Of a stretch of 64,000 nt of DNA, positions 22,421 to 33,589 are shown piece after piece. Position numbers and translations under genes: made by a program. The stretch's first letter is position 1. Each line of letters opens with the position of its first letter. The stretch comes from Pseudoips prasinana (taxonomy: Eukaryota > Arthropoda > Insecta > Lepidoptera > Nolidae), in the NCBI GenBank assembly GCA_951640165.1, contig OX621234.1:31500549-31564548 (forward strand), given 5' to 3'. The notes beneath the pieces were generated by a model. The model did no database searches, had not been told where the DNA came from, and saw only the letters and a program-made list of their open reading frames with translations.

Positions 22421-22618
22421 TATAATATATGAAAGAAACGATGTTGCTCAGTGGGCCCGCAGAGCAATATTGTTCATTTCTTTATTTGTCTTCTGGGCTT
22501 GTCATTTAACGCTTTAATTATTCAGTTTATAAGTATACACCACTTTTGTACTCAAAACTTTGTAATTCGAATATGATACTTAAACTATACAAGGAGTACT
22601 TTAAATCTATGAATCATG

Positions 22619-23227
22619 TTAAGAGCCATTTCACGTTTTCGCGCGAATTTCTAAGATTTTGGGCTCCTATATTACCATCTTAAGTAATACCCAGAAATTA
22701 TTGAATACATGTTAAATATGGAAAAATCGTTTTTGTTACATTTACCAAAAATAATTTGCTTGTTCTGTAGTGATTCATCTCCCACAACCATTTTAATGAA
22801 AAATCGCCGCAGAGTCAATTTCAAAGTCCTGTATCTAGCAATAATACTTATAAACTAAGCTAAAAAAAATACATTCAGCATGAGACATATATTTTATTCG
22901 TCGTTTATTGTAACAGATTCTTGAATTTTGTTATCATTAATTAGTAAAAAAACAAATCCTTACACCAATTTTAAGTTTTTTTTTTAATTTCATATTGATT
23001 TTTGGTTTAAATAAAGCGTAATTACTAAAATAAAATTATACCAAAATAAACTATGTTCTTTGTAGAATCGAATTCTACAGTTTTTTTTTAAATATTTGCA
23101 ATTAATTTGTCATAATATCGATTTGAACATCAGTTTAAACTACAATAAATTACGATACACGAGCGAGTGGGCGCCGATTAGTACGGCGCGCGGCGCGAGC
23201 GTAATCATTTTGTGAAATGGCTCTTAA
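22619..23227. mobile_element. TTAA-flanked MITE (piggyBac-like target)
   Basis: TTAA at 22619-22622 is followed by GAGCCATTTCAC. The right end reads GTGAAATGGCTC followed by TTAA (23224-23227). Subterminal GC-rich CGCGCG motifs lie inside both ends. The interior is AT-rich and non-coding. TTAA at both junctions is the piggyBac hallmark, but the terminal triplet is not the canonical CCC/CCY, so the superfamily is inferred. Confidence 0.75.
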
Positions 23228-23517
23228 GATGATAGACAAACATAAAATCATTTTCGTAATTGAATGGCCTTATGACTTGTACAAAACTATTTAGCTATCT
23301 TAATAATTTTGTTTAAACCATAAGGCTATTTTCACAATCGTCAATGAGCCGTGTGAAGCTAAAGATAATTATAGAATAGTGTTTATAAACATTCAACACT
23401 ACATCTTTGTTACAAAGAAGCATACCACAATTTCCAGGATATACGGTTTATAAACAACTAATCGTAACCGGCATGCTTAGTATTTCCACGTAAAGGAAAA
23501 TCCCAAATTAATTTATG

Positions 23518-23785
23518 ACGGTCACCGTAGCCTAGTTGGTAGTGCTCCTGCCTACGAAACTGGTGGTCCTGGGTTCGAATCCCGGTAAGTGCATATATTT
23601 GTGTGATGAGCACGAGTATTTGTTTCCGAGTCATGGATGTTTTCTATGTAGGTATATAAGTATTTATCTATCTATATAAGTATGTATATCGTCGCCTGGT
23701 ATCCATAATACAAGCTTTGCTTAGTTTGGGGCTAGGATGATCTGTGTGACATTGTCCCTAGATATTATTATTATATTATAAACTA
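23518..23785 (+). mobile_element. SINE-B copy
   Basis: Head GACGGTCACCGTAGCCTAGT with B box GGGTTCGAATCCC, then the same body as the copy at 2374-2611, down to TTTGGGGCTAGGATGATCTG. It lacks a long poly-A. Confidence 0.85.
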
Positions 23786-23854
23786 TACGCTATCTATCGT
23801 AATTATGTTGATCTGTGTGCTCACTGAGGGCCATCCATTATTCGTTTATTCTAG

Positions 23855-23975
23855 AAATGTATAAGAAAGATCATCAAGCCGCTTTATGCGGGCAGCACAA
23901 AACCGGCCATTGTGGAAATCCTTGTGGAGGCCTTCGTCCAGCGGTGGAAGTCTTTCGTCTGATTTGATGATGTTT
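23855..23975 (+). mobile_element. RTE LINE 3' end
   Basis: GCCGCTTTATGCGGGCAGCA, then GGAGGCCTTCGTCCAGCGG, then TCTTTCGTCTGATTTGATGA. Only the last part of the ORF and the tail remain. Confidence 0.65.
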
Positions 23976-24224
23976 CAAGGCCTCTAAGGTAGAAATTTCC
24001 ATTAAAAAGTTAGTAAATTGCAAATTATTTGCAACTTATGAAATAAGGTTTTCTTTCCAATGCAGCGTAAACAGAAAAATATCAATATTGGAAGTCAATT
24101 GAAAATAAAGTAGGTAATAAAATAAATCACGCACCTGCCCCCATTCACGCAATATTATCGCCAATTTACATAAATGGAAGCTATTTTCGGTTCAAGAAGA
24201 AGTGTCCATTTTAAGTAATTCTGT

Positions 24225-24353
24225 AGTTACCCGGTCGTGGGAAGCCGCTGGATGCGGGCAGCGCAGAACCGGCTATTGTGGAGATCCTTGGGGGAGGCCC
24301 TTGTCCAGCAGTGGACGTCTTTCGGCTGATATGATGATGATGATGAGGATGTA
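24225..24353 (+). mobile_element. RTE LINE 3' end
   Basis: GCCGCTGGATGCGGGCAGCG, then GAGGCCCTTGTCCAGCAGTG, then TCGGCTGATATGATGATGAT. It ends in the (TGA)n tail. Confidence 0.8.
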
Positions 24354-24681
24354 CTTATTACGACCACAAGGCCAAAAATACCTGAGCAGTTGGAGATATC
24401 GTCACTCCAATTTCTCAGCTATTTTCGCCTGTGTAGTTAAGACATGATATCTATCAAGGTACTAATATAATAGGTGTTCACGTGCTTTCTCCGCACATTG
24501 AAAACCAGAGATAGGTACTTGTAATATTTACGTTGCTACTTCTACATAAATACTACTATTCAAATGCCATAATATGCTATAATATCCATAACTTTTTACA
24601 AATGTGGTGTTATTATTTTTTATCTTGCCACATTATTAAGTTACTCGTAAATTTTACACACAAGCAATTTTATATAATAAT

Positions 24682-24885
24682 ATCCAGGGACATTCACACA
24701 CGCAGAGGCAAGAAGAGCTTGTACTATGAAAACTAGATAACTGATTACTATCTATATACTACTTTTCTTTGGTAAATACATTCTTATATCGATCATTACT
24801 CCCAGACACAGGACAAAGACAGAATTGAACACACGACCTGCGGCATGAAAGTCAAGTATTAACCAACCACACCAACTGGGCAATC
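24682..24885 (-). mobile_element. SINE-A copy
   Basis: Minus orientation. The 3' terminus ATATCCAGGGACATTCACAC, the AGCTTGTACTATG body and the head (CACACGACCTGCGGCATGAA) are all present. The B box is mutated. Confidence 0.75.
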
Positions 24886-25014
24886 ATGTGTTTGAGGCAT
24901 ATCTGTGCGCCTTAAACTGGTCCAGGACGGTTATTAATAATGGTTTTGTATGTACAAACACGTTATAAATGTAACAAATTGAAGTAAGTAATAAATTGCA
25001 ACTTTATCTGTAGG

Positions 25015-25140
25015 TTAGTTAAGCAACTAGGCACTCGGTCTGTCCATAGATGGGTAACCACCAAATTTCTGAGCGTCTCCGTGCTTCGAAGGTCACGTCA
25101 AGCTGTCGGGCCCGGTTGTAGTCATTATTAGCCATGCCGC
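25015..25140 (-). repeat. Repeat J copy
   Basis: TTAAGCAACTAGGCACTCGG, GTCCATAGATGGGTAACCAC, then TCTCCGTGCTTCGAAGGTCA. This is the reverse complement of the J copies at 48822 and 56430. Confidence 0.65.
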
Positions 25141-26199
25141 AAACGTGGGTCACCGGAGCAGCATACCAGCATTCCCGGGGCTCCTCCCATCAGGCGCCAA
25201 GAGAAGTCCACTTAAAGTTAGGTTAGGCGCGAGTCCTACAAACCCACCCGCAGACACTTCTTGCGGATGGCATGCGTAGGAATTCCCCTGCCTTAACAAA
25301 ATTAAAAAAGGTAGGCCTATGTCATCTGACATGAAATTATTTTCCCGTCTAAGTTCTCAATACTTAATAAATTTTTGTGTTTAGTAAGTATATTTTGTAT
25401 CAATTTTTTTTATGAATGTTGTATACATCTGTAGAGATTTAACACCTAGTCTTAAACTCAATAACTTCATCTTCAAATGTTTGGTGTTAAGTTGATGATG
25501 TATCTATTATAATAAATAAATAATTTAATACGCTCACTAACAATAATATTTCAACGTAATATAAGCTAAGCTACAGCTATGCAAAAGCGTGTGTACCAAT
25601 TCATCAATTAATTCAATACGGGTTGCAATGACATATAATTTGTCACTGTTACGGTAATGGCAGTTGTTTATATACATAAAGTTATTGGATAATGAATGAT
25701 TATAAATGATAAATAGAAATGTTTTTGATTTCGTACTAAAAGGCCAACTCCGAGGTGTGCGAGATTCGATTGATTGTGCCCCGGCAGTATACTCTACGAT
25801 TGCTTGGAAGAGATCGCACCTAACGATAAAGCCGCTATTTGTACAATCTTGTTAACATGGTAATATATAACTGTATGTTATAATTTTGCTGGAAATAAAG
25901 TGTCAATTATTTACTCCGAAACTAATAATACAAGTCAATTAAGAACGTAAAAATAGTGTACTCAAATTAATTACAAACAAAAAAATTTAAGGAAATATTT
26001 TTTGATATGATTGTTAACAATTTGGGTATTAAAACGTTTCAAAACAAAAATATTATAATAAGACAAAATAATGTAATTTATTCAGCACTTGGATATTAGC
26101 ATACACTTGTACTTGTCAAACTCAGAATGCAATACATAAATAGTCATATACAAATTTCAAGATTAATATCGTGTTAGACGCTCATGTTGCACACGCTCA
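25141..26199. other. Spacer; GC-richer patch at its start
   Basis: 25145-25320 is moderately GC-rich with an open minus-strand frame, but no motif or repeat match in the window identifies it. The remainder is AT-rich and featureless. Confidence 0.35.
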
Positions 26200-26640
26200 A
26201 GTAAAGGTTGGAGATTCTACACTCAAACTCGTAGAGAACTATGTCCAACTTTGAAAAGGAGATCAATCGTAGAAGCCAACTCGGAAGTTCGGGAAGCTAC
26301 GTAATATCATCGAATCCGAAATACCGCAGCGTCTCAAGTCGAAAGTCTTCGATCTTGTTTGTTTGTGATCACATACGGAACAGAGGCTTACTATGGTGGC
26401 CTCATGCTCGGAGTTTCCGTTCGAGATGGAATCAGAAATGTTGAAATCGGGAGGCGAACCAAAGTAACTGACATAGCCCGAAGAATTGCCAAGATATAGT
26501 GGCAGTGGACCGACTGCACAGCTCTTAGAGAGGCGGTTGTTGGCACAAAAAGGTTATTGAGGGGCGCCCACTTACTGAAGACATCTTACGAGACCGTCCT
26601 ACGGGAAAGATATTCATAATATTGAAGCTGGCTTAAAAAC
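26200..26640 (+). pseudogene. RTE LINE ORF remnant (C-terminal half)
   Basis: Read across frameshifts, the plus strand shows VGDSTLKLVENYVQL, FEKEINRRSQLG, FGKLRNIIES, PQRLKSKVFDL, VSVRDGIRNVEIRRRTKVTD and IARRIAKI in the order expected for the region between the reverse transcriptase and the C-terminus of RTE proteins. Several frameshifts and a stop make it inactive. It is the longest RTE coding piece in the window and lacks the 3' tail. Confidence 0.75.
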
Positions 26641-27984
26641 TATTCTACCTAATTCCATGATCATGATGTGGGACCAATTGGCCACCAAGCTTCTTCTGCA
26701 CAATATTAAAAGAAACTCGTTAATCGGTTCCCGAATTCCGGGTAATCGATTTACTTAAACGAGGAATAATACAACCGAATTGAGTATCTTCCTTCTTTTA
26801 GAAGTCAGAAAAAATCTATTGCGAAAAATTTTAGATTGTGGGCATAAGTTTGGAACATACCTAATCATGAAGTTTTCATTCCAAGATCTATATATTTAAA
26901 TACAAACATTTTTTCAAGTTAGACAACGTCCCTTGTTTATTTAGCTGTTATGACTTTTCTTTTAACTTCTTTTTATACTCCCTTAGAGAAAGAAGGCTGT
27001 GGTGACACCCAAAAACAATGGTTTAGCTGGTAGCAGGCGACGACTTGACCCTACCGAAAATGAAAAATATTCATCATATACCTTCTATATGTTTCAATGA
27101 CGTATACAACGGCAACCCACACGTGAAATAGCCGAGTAACAAAAGTAATCTCCGCATTTGGAGTAACGAAGTACCTAAATGAAATATTTCTCAAGATTTT
27201 ATCTCCCGACTTTGTTGCATATATATTTATAACTATACTAAATTCAAACATTTTATTTTGTAGACAGACTATCAGACGAATAGTTAAATAAATACACAAA
27301 GCGATCCTGTTAATATACACTATAACAGTTTCTTGTTTACGACTAATTAAACAATGATAAGTAACAGGAATAATTTAAAAAGTGAAAATGATAAAAATGA
27401 GAAAATATTTTTATTCTTATGATAAGACGTCTCAGTGAAATTGAATTTAAAGGCTTTGTTTGAAGATTCTAAAACCGTTTGTTTTATGTCGTATTTTTTC
27501 TGCTTATGACTAAAAATGACAAACAGATCCGTAGAGCCCTTTTCTCAAATTATATATGATAGCCAAATATTTGAATTTGTTCATTCCGGTAGCTGCGGCA
27601 CTTAATGCGATCATAGTCACTAAATGCGATCATAGTCACTTCTCTAGACAGGTATGTAAGTGATTGACCAGGTTTTTGTCGATGGGTGGATAGATGGCTT
27701 ACTGCTGATGTTTTAATTTGGGTATTAAATAACTACAAATCAAAAAAAAATATTTGGTATTACAAAAAATCCGTATCGTGATCAAAAAGACTAATTGCAC
27801 AGCAAAACAGTTATCTCAAAATATTATAATCTTAGCAGCAATATATGTTCATGACGTATTGCTATTCGTTTGTATATAAATTTGTTCTGGCACTAGCCGG
27901 CCGCTACCGCTAAATATGCCTTCTAATCTGAACCTCCGTGATTGGAAAGTTACATGAAGCTAGACACTAAACCATGTCGGATTG
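26641..27984. other. AT-rich spacer with a small duplication
   Basis: A tandem pair of AATGCGATCATAGTCACT lies at about 27606-27642. No gene recognised. Confidence 0.5.
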
Positions 27985-28080
27985 ATTTAGACATCACTAA
28001 CACTTAGGTAACCACTGCCCCTATGTCCGTATAGGCAGTGGTTACATTTACATTATCATAGGATAATGTAAAAGTAAATG
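27985..28080. repeat. Two adjacent hairpins
   Basis: GTAACCACTGCC pairs perfectly with GGCAGTGGTTAC. Directly after it, TTTACATTATC pairs with GATAATGTAAA. Function unknown. Confidence 0.6.
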
Positions 28081-28199
28081 GTGTACTCCGATTATTTAAC
28101 CCCTGGCACGTTTTACATGCTATGTCTTTTAGATATTATATATATATCTTATATTATTAATTTTAACTGTAAACGATAAATTAAATTTAAAGTTAGTGT

Positions 28200-28440
28200 A
28201 GGCCTGTGGGTCCATTGGTTAGTGGCCCTGATTGCTAAGCAAGAGTTTCTGGGTTTGATCCCCACTCAGTACCAATCTTTATGAGATGATCACTATTTTT
28301 TTTCTGTGTCTGGGTGAAACTTATCTTCAATATAATATATACGTTTAGAAATATATAAATATGTTTATTAGTTGTCTGGTTGACATGGTAAAGGCTGTGC
28401 CTAATTTGTTATCAGATGACACTATGTTATCAAGGTATTG
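28200..28440 (+). mobile_element. SINE-F (third tRNA-like head on the shared body)
   Basis: The head has A-box-like TGGTTAGTGGCC and B-box-like GGTTTGATCCCC. The body (TCTGTGTCTGGGTG, TAGTTGTCTGGTTGACATGG, TTGTTATCAGATGAC) parallels the SINE-A body (CTGAGTCTGGGTG, CAGTTATCTGGTTTCCATAG, TTGGGATCAGATGGC) although the head is different. Confidence 0.65.
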
Positions 28441-28974
28441 TAACTTTTAAATTATAAACTGCGTTACAATCAATTTTTAATTATTTTGAATGATGCTTTT
28501 TAATCCATTATTTGTTTTAAAAGATACGGTGTAATAAATTTATGATATAATTATTGCACGTCATTTCAAATTTAAACTCTAGCTCTGCTTGTTTGCTAAT
28601 AACTTTCGAATACCTTTTTTCTAAACGTACAATGTTTTTTTATACATACAAATATGAAACATTTAAACAAGTAAAATTTTCTCATTAAATAGTACATAGG
28701 TATTAGATTAACATGTTAATAGCCACCCATAGTGCCGATTGCTAGTCTCATTTCATTTGGGTATGCTATAGAGTTTGATAGCAACACCAACTTGTTGAAT
28801 TTCAATAACACTAGGTGAACATAAGCGAGGGGAACTCCTTAATTTGTTTAGTTACCCGACACCCACATCAGCCAACTTTGTTCAATAACTTGTGCTGTAC
28901 AGTGTACCTAAATATTATACTGTACTTTGTAACATAAACCATGGGGGATATGTAAGGAGATAATAATAAATATC
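28441..28974. other. AT-rich spacer
   Basis: No gene or repeat recognised. Confidence 0.45.
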
Positions 28975-29215
28975 TTAGGAGAACTAACCATAACATCCGA
29001 ACTAGGCCGAGCCAGTACTATGGCAAACAGATAACTGATAAACATCATCATCATATCAGCCAAAAGACGCCCACTGTTGGACAAAGCCGCCCTCCCCCCA
29101 CCAGTCAATTGCCAGTCTAGCGCTATCCGCATCCAGCGACTCTCACAAGATCATCGGTCCATCTTGTATGGAGCCTGTCCACGCTGCGCTAAACATACAT
29201 AATATAGATGATTTA
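28975..29215 (-). mobile_element. SINE-A remnant split by an RTE insertion
   Basis: 28975-29045 has the diverged SINE-A 3' body ending ACAGATAACTGATAAACAT. 29190 onward resumes with TAAACATACATAATATAG. The 7-bp TAAACAT on both sides is a plausible target duplication of the RTE piece between them. Confidence 0.55.
29046..29189 (-). mobile_element. RTE LINE 3' end, inserted in SINE-A
   Basis: Short (TCA)n, then ATATCAGCCAAAAGACGCCC, CACTGTTGGACAAAG, GCTATCCGCATCCAGCGA and CATCTTGTATGGAGCCTGTC, all matching the RTE tail in minus orientation. 5'-truncated. Confidence 0.75.
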
Positions 29216-29230
29216 CTAGATTAGATAAGT

Positions 29231-29880
29231 AAAGGAATCAGAAGTTACTTTGCGAAATATCTAGGGTTAATTCCGATAATTGTCAGTAGTGTTTAATCAA
29301 GCCGGGATTCAATATGCATAGCCCTCCCGCCCGCAAGACATTCAAGAAGGACAATATAAACATGCAAATTACATGCGCCGGTACCATACCCAACAAGTGT
29401 TTCAGTCCTCCACGGACCATTCTCAAGGGATGCTAACTCGTTGAGTTCTCGAATGCGACTGCTCGGTGAATTAGATAAATCTAACCTTGAAAGTATGGCA
29501 TTGACCTTAGCTAGCTCTAGGGGCTCGGTTGACGGTTCAAACCGAGTAAGTAGGTACTATGTTATATTAATCATAGAACTTAATTTATATAATTAAGTAA
29601 TATATAACTGCCTTAGAGTTTTGCGGCTTCACTAAGTACAAATTTAATTTGGCCCCATGGCCCTCGTAGTCATTTGTATTACCTACGTCACCCAGGTCAT
29701 TGATTATTTGTCATTATTCCAAGTCGCACTCTCACCTATGGCATAAATTGTACTTAGGTGCAAGGTATTCTTTAAGTTAAAATAAAATATGACGGCATTG
29801 ATTTAGATTCGCGGCATTAGAGGGACTGCACTTTTTGTGGCGGCAATTTTGACTTGTCAAAAAATATTATTATATTATTT
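29231..29880. other. Spacer, part moderately GC-rich
   Basis: 29290-29540 is less AT-rich than its surroundings but has no open frame or repeat match in the window. No gene called. Confidence 0.4.
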
Positions 29881-30090
29881 GACTGCATGTGTGGCACAGC
29901 GGCTAAGACAGTCGCCTCACCGCTTCGTGTCGCGGGTTCGAGTCCCGCACCGGATAACTATTTCTGTGATCTATAAATAGTTGTTCTGATTCTAGATGTA
30001 GTTTGTGTCCGTTTCTTATATTTTGTTAAAGTACCCCGCGACACAGGGATTAAATTCCCTAGTGCGGGCATTGTCTTTAAAAAAAATAAT
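29881..30090 (+). mobile_element. SINE-E, complete copy
   Basis: tRNA-derived head with A box (GTGGCACAGCGGCTAAGACA) and B box (GGGTTCGAGTCCC), then CATAAATAGTT-like and CTGATTCTAG motifs, AAGTACCCCGCGACACAGGG, and an A-rich end at about 30079-30088. It is the best SINE-E copy here. Confidence 0.85.
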
Positions 30091-30093
30091 ACA

Positions 30094-30229
30094 TCATTTT
30101 CATCATATCAGCCGAAAGAGGTCCACTGCATCTGCAGCAAACCTCTTTAAAGATCTCCACGAATGCCGGTCTTGTGCTTCCGGCAACAAGCGACGAAAAC
30201 AAGGTTCCATCTTTTAGGTAGCTTGCCCA
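30094..30229 (-). mobile_element. RTE LINE 3' end
   Basis: TTTTCATCATATCAGCCGAA, AGGTCCACTGCATC, AAAGATCTCCACGAATGCCG and GTTCCATCTTTTAGGTAGC. It abuts the A-rich end of SINE-E. Confidence 0.7.
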
Positions 30230-30390
30230 CGTGGCCTTATACTGCCCCAATAAATTTCGGTACTGTTCCGTGGTGAAAAGGCATGACGTCTCTATGTGTC
30301 CTTTACCGCATTCACCGATGGGCATGTTCTGAGGCATTGTCCGAACGTATGCCTGCTGCCACGTTCCGCCAAAAATGTCATCCATAGCAA
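30230..30390 (+). pseudogene. CR1/Jockey-type LINE coding remnant
   Basis: Read across small breaks, the plus strand gives MCPLPHSPMGMF followed by GIVRTYACCHVP, matching the upstream part of the better copy at 50207-50640 ([20 protein letters not shown]). It feeds directly into the tandem array, indicating that the array grew inside this element. Confidence 0.65.
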
Positions 30391-31336
30391 CTGGATGAAT
30401 GGTCATCCACTAATGTGCGTCACTTACCATGAGGTGACCCGCTTGCTCGTTTGCCTTTCTATACACTACGGTAGTGCGGCCCCACCGCTCCCCATCCCGC
30501 AAAAATATTTACTTACCAATTTGAAGGTTCCGACAAATTTTCATCCATATCAACTGGATGAATGGTCATCCACTAATGTGAGTCACTTACCATGAGGTGA
30601 CCCGCTTGCTCGTTTGCTTTGCTATACACTACGGTAGTGCGACCCTACCGCTCCCAATCCCGCAAAAATATTTAATTACCAATTTGAAGATTCCGACAAA
30701 AATTTCATCCATATCAACTGGATGAATGGTCATCCACTAATGTGCGTCACTTACCATGAGGTGACCCGCTTGCTCGTTTGCCTTGCTATACACTACGGTA
30801 GTGCGGCCCTACCGCTCCCAATCTCGCAAAAATATTTAATTACCAATTTGAAGATTCCGACAAAAATTTCATCCATATCAACTGGATGAATGGTCATCCA
30901 CTAATGTGCGCCACTTACCATGAGGTGACCCGCTTGCTCGTTTGCCTTGCTATACACTACGGTAGTGCGGCCCCACCGCTCCCCATCCCGCAAAAATATT
31001 TACTTACCAATTTAAAGGTTCCGACAAATTTTCATCCATATCAACTGGATGAATGGTCATCCACTAATGTGCGTCACTTACCATGAGGTGACCTGATTGC
31101 TCGTTTGCCTTGCTATACACTACGGTAGTGCGGCCCCACCGCTCCCCATCCCGCAAAAATATTTACTTACCAATTTGAAGGTTCCGACAAATTTTGATCC
31201 ATATCAACTGGATGAATGGTCATCCACTAATGTGCGTCACTTACCATGAGGTGACCCGCTTGCTCGTTTGGCACTACGGTAGTGTGGCCTTACCGCTCCC
31301 AATCCCGCAAAAATATTTACTTACCAATTTGAAGGT
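30366..31336 (+). repeat. Six-copy satellite, 163-164 bp unit, LINE-derived
   Basis: The anchor CTGGATGAATGGTCATCCAC starts at 30391, 30554, 30718, 30882, 31045 and 31208, giving spacings of 163, 164, 164, 163 and 163. Each unit joins a bit of LINE C-terminal coding (HPYQLDEWSST) directly to the LINE 3' UTR (GTCACTTACCATGAGGTGAC, TGCTCGTTTGCC) plus a unit-specific tail (GCAAAAATATTTACTTACCA). The segment encoding the normal RFTRNF...SFLKGR tail is deleted in all units. The last unit has a short internal deletion. Units are very similar. Confidence 0.9.
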
Positions 31337-31379
31337 AGTACGTTAAATATGTAATATTAATCCTTAGTTATAATTTGAC

Positions 31380-31660
31380 GTAAATGAATCCGTGGATAGT
31401 TCATACATATCGCATAGATGACTACCAGCGTGCGTTTCACAAAAGCTTTTTCACCATGCACTACCTCTTTGTGGAATCACTTAACTACGGAGGTATTTCC
31501 AACCCGGTATGATATGGCAACCTCAAGAGAAGAGCTTATTCCTTTCTTAAAGTCCGACAACGCATTTGCAGCCCCTTTGATGTTGTAAGTGTCCATGGGC
31601 GGCGGTGATCACTAATCATAAGATGACCCACTGGTTAGTATGCCTTGCTATTATAAAAAA
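31380..31660 (+). pseudogene. CR1/Jockey-type LINE, second 3' end
   Basis: CGTTTCACAAAAGCTTTTTC, GGTATGATATGGCAACCTCA, TTATTCCTTTCTTAAAG, then GTGTCCATGGGCGGCGGTGA. It retains the C-terminal tail that the adjacent satellite lacks, so it may be the other end of the same insertion. Confidence 0.7.
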
Positions 31661-32103
31661 AAACCCTCTACAACGGAATCGATTAATGCATATAATAACC
31701 ATCCTTTCACTATCCGACGTTAATTACTTTGTATGGGAATCATACGAAATTTCTATTTATTTTATATCAACCTGAATGGGGCTCCAACTCGGTTTGGCGA
31801 AGCTCGCCTGATATTTAAAATAAAGCCCGAATAACACGGGTAACGAATTTAATCGACACGAACAACGCAGTATAAAACAAAACCTTGGTCACAAACAATG
31901 CATTGGATATTCTGGGAAACACAAATGATCAATAGTGTTGTCCCGCACTATAAAGGACTTGAGATATTAATCAAACGAACTGAAAAATGACTGATATTTT
32001 TCCCAGCTTTTAAACCTATGTCTCTCGTTTGTAATAATCTCAATTTTTTTTTTATATTTTGTTTCGCAGAGCGCGACTGTTTTGGATTTTTCTTTAGTAG
32101 TTT
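31661..32103. other. Spacer
   Basis: No gene recognised. Confidence 0.45.
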
Positions 32104-32484
32104 TATTTTCCAGCTACCGTGACCAAAGCAGTTATTTAAAGTTTTAGAGCTGTTGACGCATGTGTGTTTCTGCCTGTGTTGGTTAAAGAGCAAATATCAA
32201 CAAACGATATTTTTTTTATCTAATCTATCCATGTAATTTATTTTATTATTATTTATTTATTTATTACCAAATCAAATATTTACATAGTTTGAGTACAGTT
32301 CTTACTGCCACTTAAACCACGGGGGTTTGTGTGTGGCAGCAAATTCGATTCGACTCAATTTGCTCGGTTTAATATATTAAACATTGATTGATATTTGCTC
32401 TTTAACCAACACAGGCAGAAACACACATGCGTCAACAGCTCTTACACTTTAAATAACTGCTTTGGTCACGGTAGCTGGAAAATA
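32104..32484. repeat. Long inverted repeat, 97-bp arms, 187-bp spacer
   Basis: Arms 32104-32200 and 32388-32484 are reverse complements with only a few mismatches (shared blocks include CCAGCTACCGTGACCAAAGC and CTGTTGACGCATGTGTGTTT). The spacer is AT-rich with a small inner hairpin (CTGCCAC / GTGTGGCAG). A transcript across it would form a long double-stranded hairpin. It could be a MITE with long TIRs or an inverted duplication. Confidence 0.85.
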
Positions 32485-33589
32485 AATAATACTAAATAAA
32501 CATATAACTAAAAATAACAAAAACAAAATTAGGTACACAGTTTTGACACCATCCTGACACAATGCTTTGTTTATATCAGGAAAATGTCATAACGAAGTTA
32601 CAATAGGTCTAACATGTGTTATTTTAGAACAGTTTTAATGTTGTGAGGAGTAGAGGAGGACTCTAGTTTATTTTTAAGCAACAGTCTTAATATTTAACAT
32701 TCCTTTAGAGATTTCTAATGCTTTCGTTGGTGGTAAACTATAGCTACTATCAAAATGTAAGGATACAATTCATATAATAAGATATATGTTTAAGAACAAG
32801 ATTTTCAACCCCTACACATGAATACGAGGATTATAAGATATCAGAGCCCAGTATTTCGCGTCTTAACAACTCTGATGAATAAATTTAACATGTCAACTAA
32901 CCATTGGCATTCCAATAATAACGCTACTTCGTCAATTTGTCACGACAAATAAGCGAATAATACTACAAACAGATGTCTGTAGCATCGTAGTTTAAAAGTG
33001 ATGTTACTGCGGATTTTATTATTGGAAATCTATGTTGAATGGAATGGCTGTTTGTAGTGGAAATACGTCACAAAGTAACAGATCTCTTTTAGCTACAATT
33101 GAGTATCACTAATGGATAGGTTTTGTGAGTTTTTGGGGGTTCCGTACTCAACATGGAACCATTATAATTTCACCATTTCCGTTTCACTCTACCAGGCTTA
33201 ACTTAGAGACTCTAAAGTGACCTCAATCTCGTAAAAAAAATACGGTTGTTGACAATGAGTTACACGAGAGAACTTTTTCGATTGTGTTGATGTAATCAAA
33301 GTTATTAGGAGACTTTTATCGTTCAAATGGATATTTTGCAAAAAATGACTCTTTAAAATTATTAAAAAAGTATTTCGTGTGGTAACTCACCAGCTACCCT
33401 ATTAAAAAAAATTAAAAAATTCTGGAAGTTGTTCCTAAGAATACGTCAAAATCAGTTACCATCATTATATGTTGCCTCGTTTCTAGACGTTATGAGCCAG
33501 AAACATCAAAAAGCCCTTTTCTCAGTTTACTTTATTCTGATGTACTACTGTGGAAACCTACATTTCGCATAGGCTCACCGTCACTTGGC
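32485..33589. other. AT-rich spacer
   Basis: No gene or repeat family recognised. Confidence 0.45.

Noticed and set aside
27606..27642. Direct repeat pair suggestive of a CRISPR unit
   Set aside because: Only two adjacent copies with no spacer series, in a eukaryotic genome; a simple tandem duplication.
30296..31086. ORFs of 66-99 codons repeated in the satellite
   Set aside because: They are LINE coding remnants fused to UTR; conservation reflects array youth, not protein selection.
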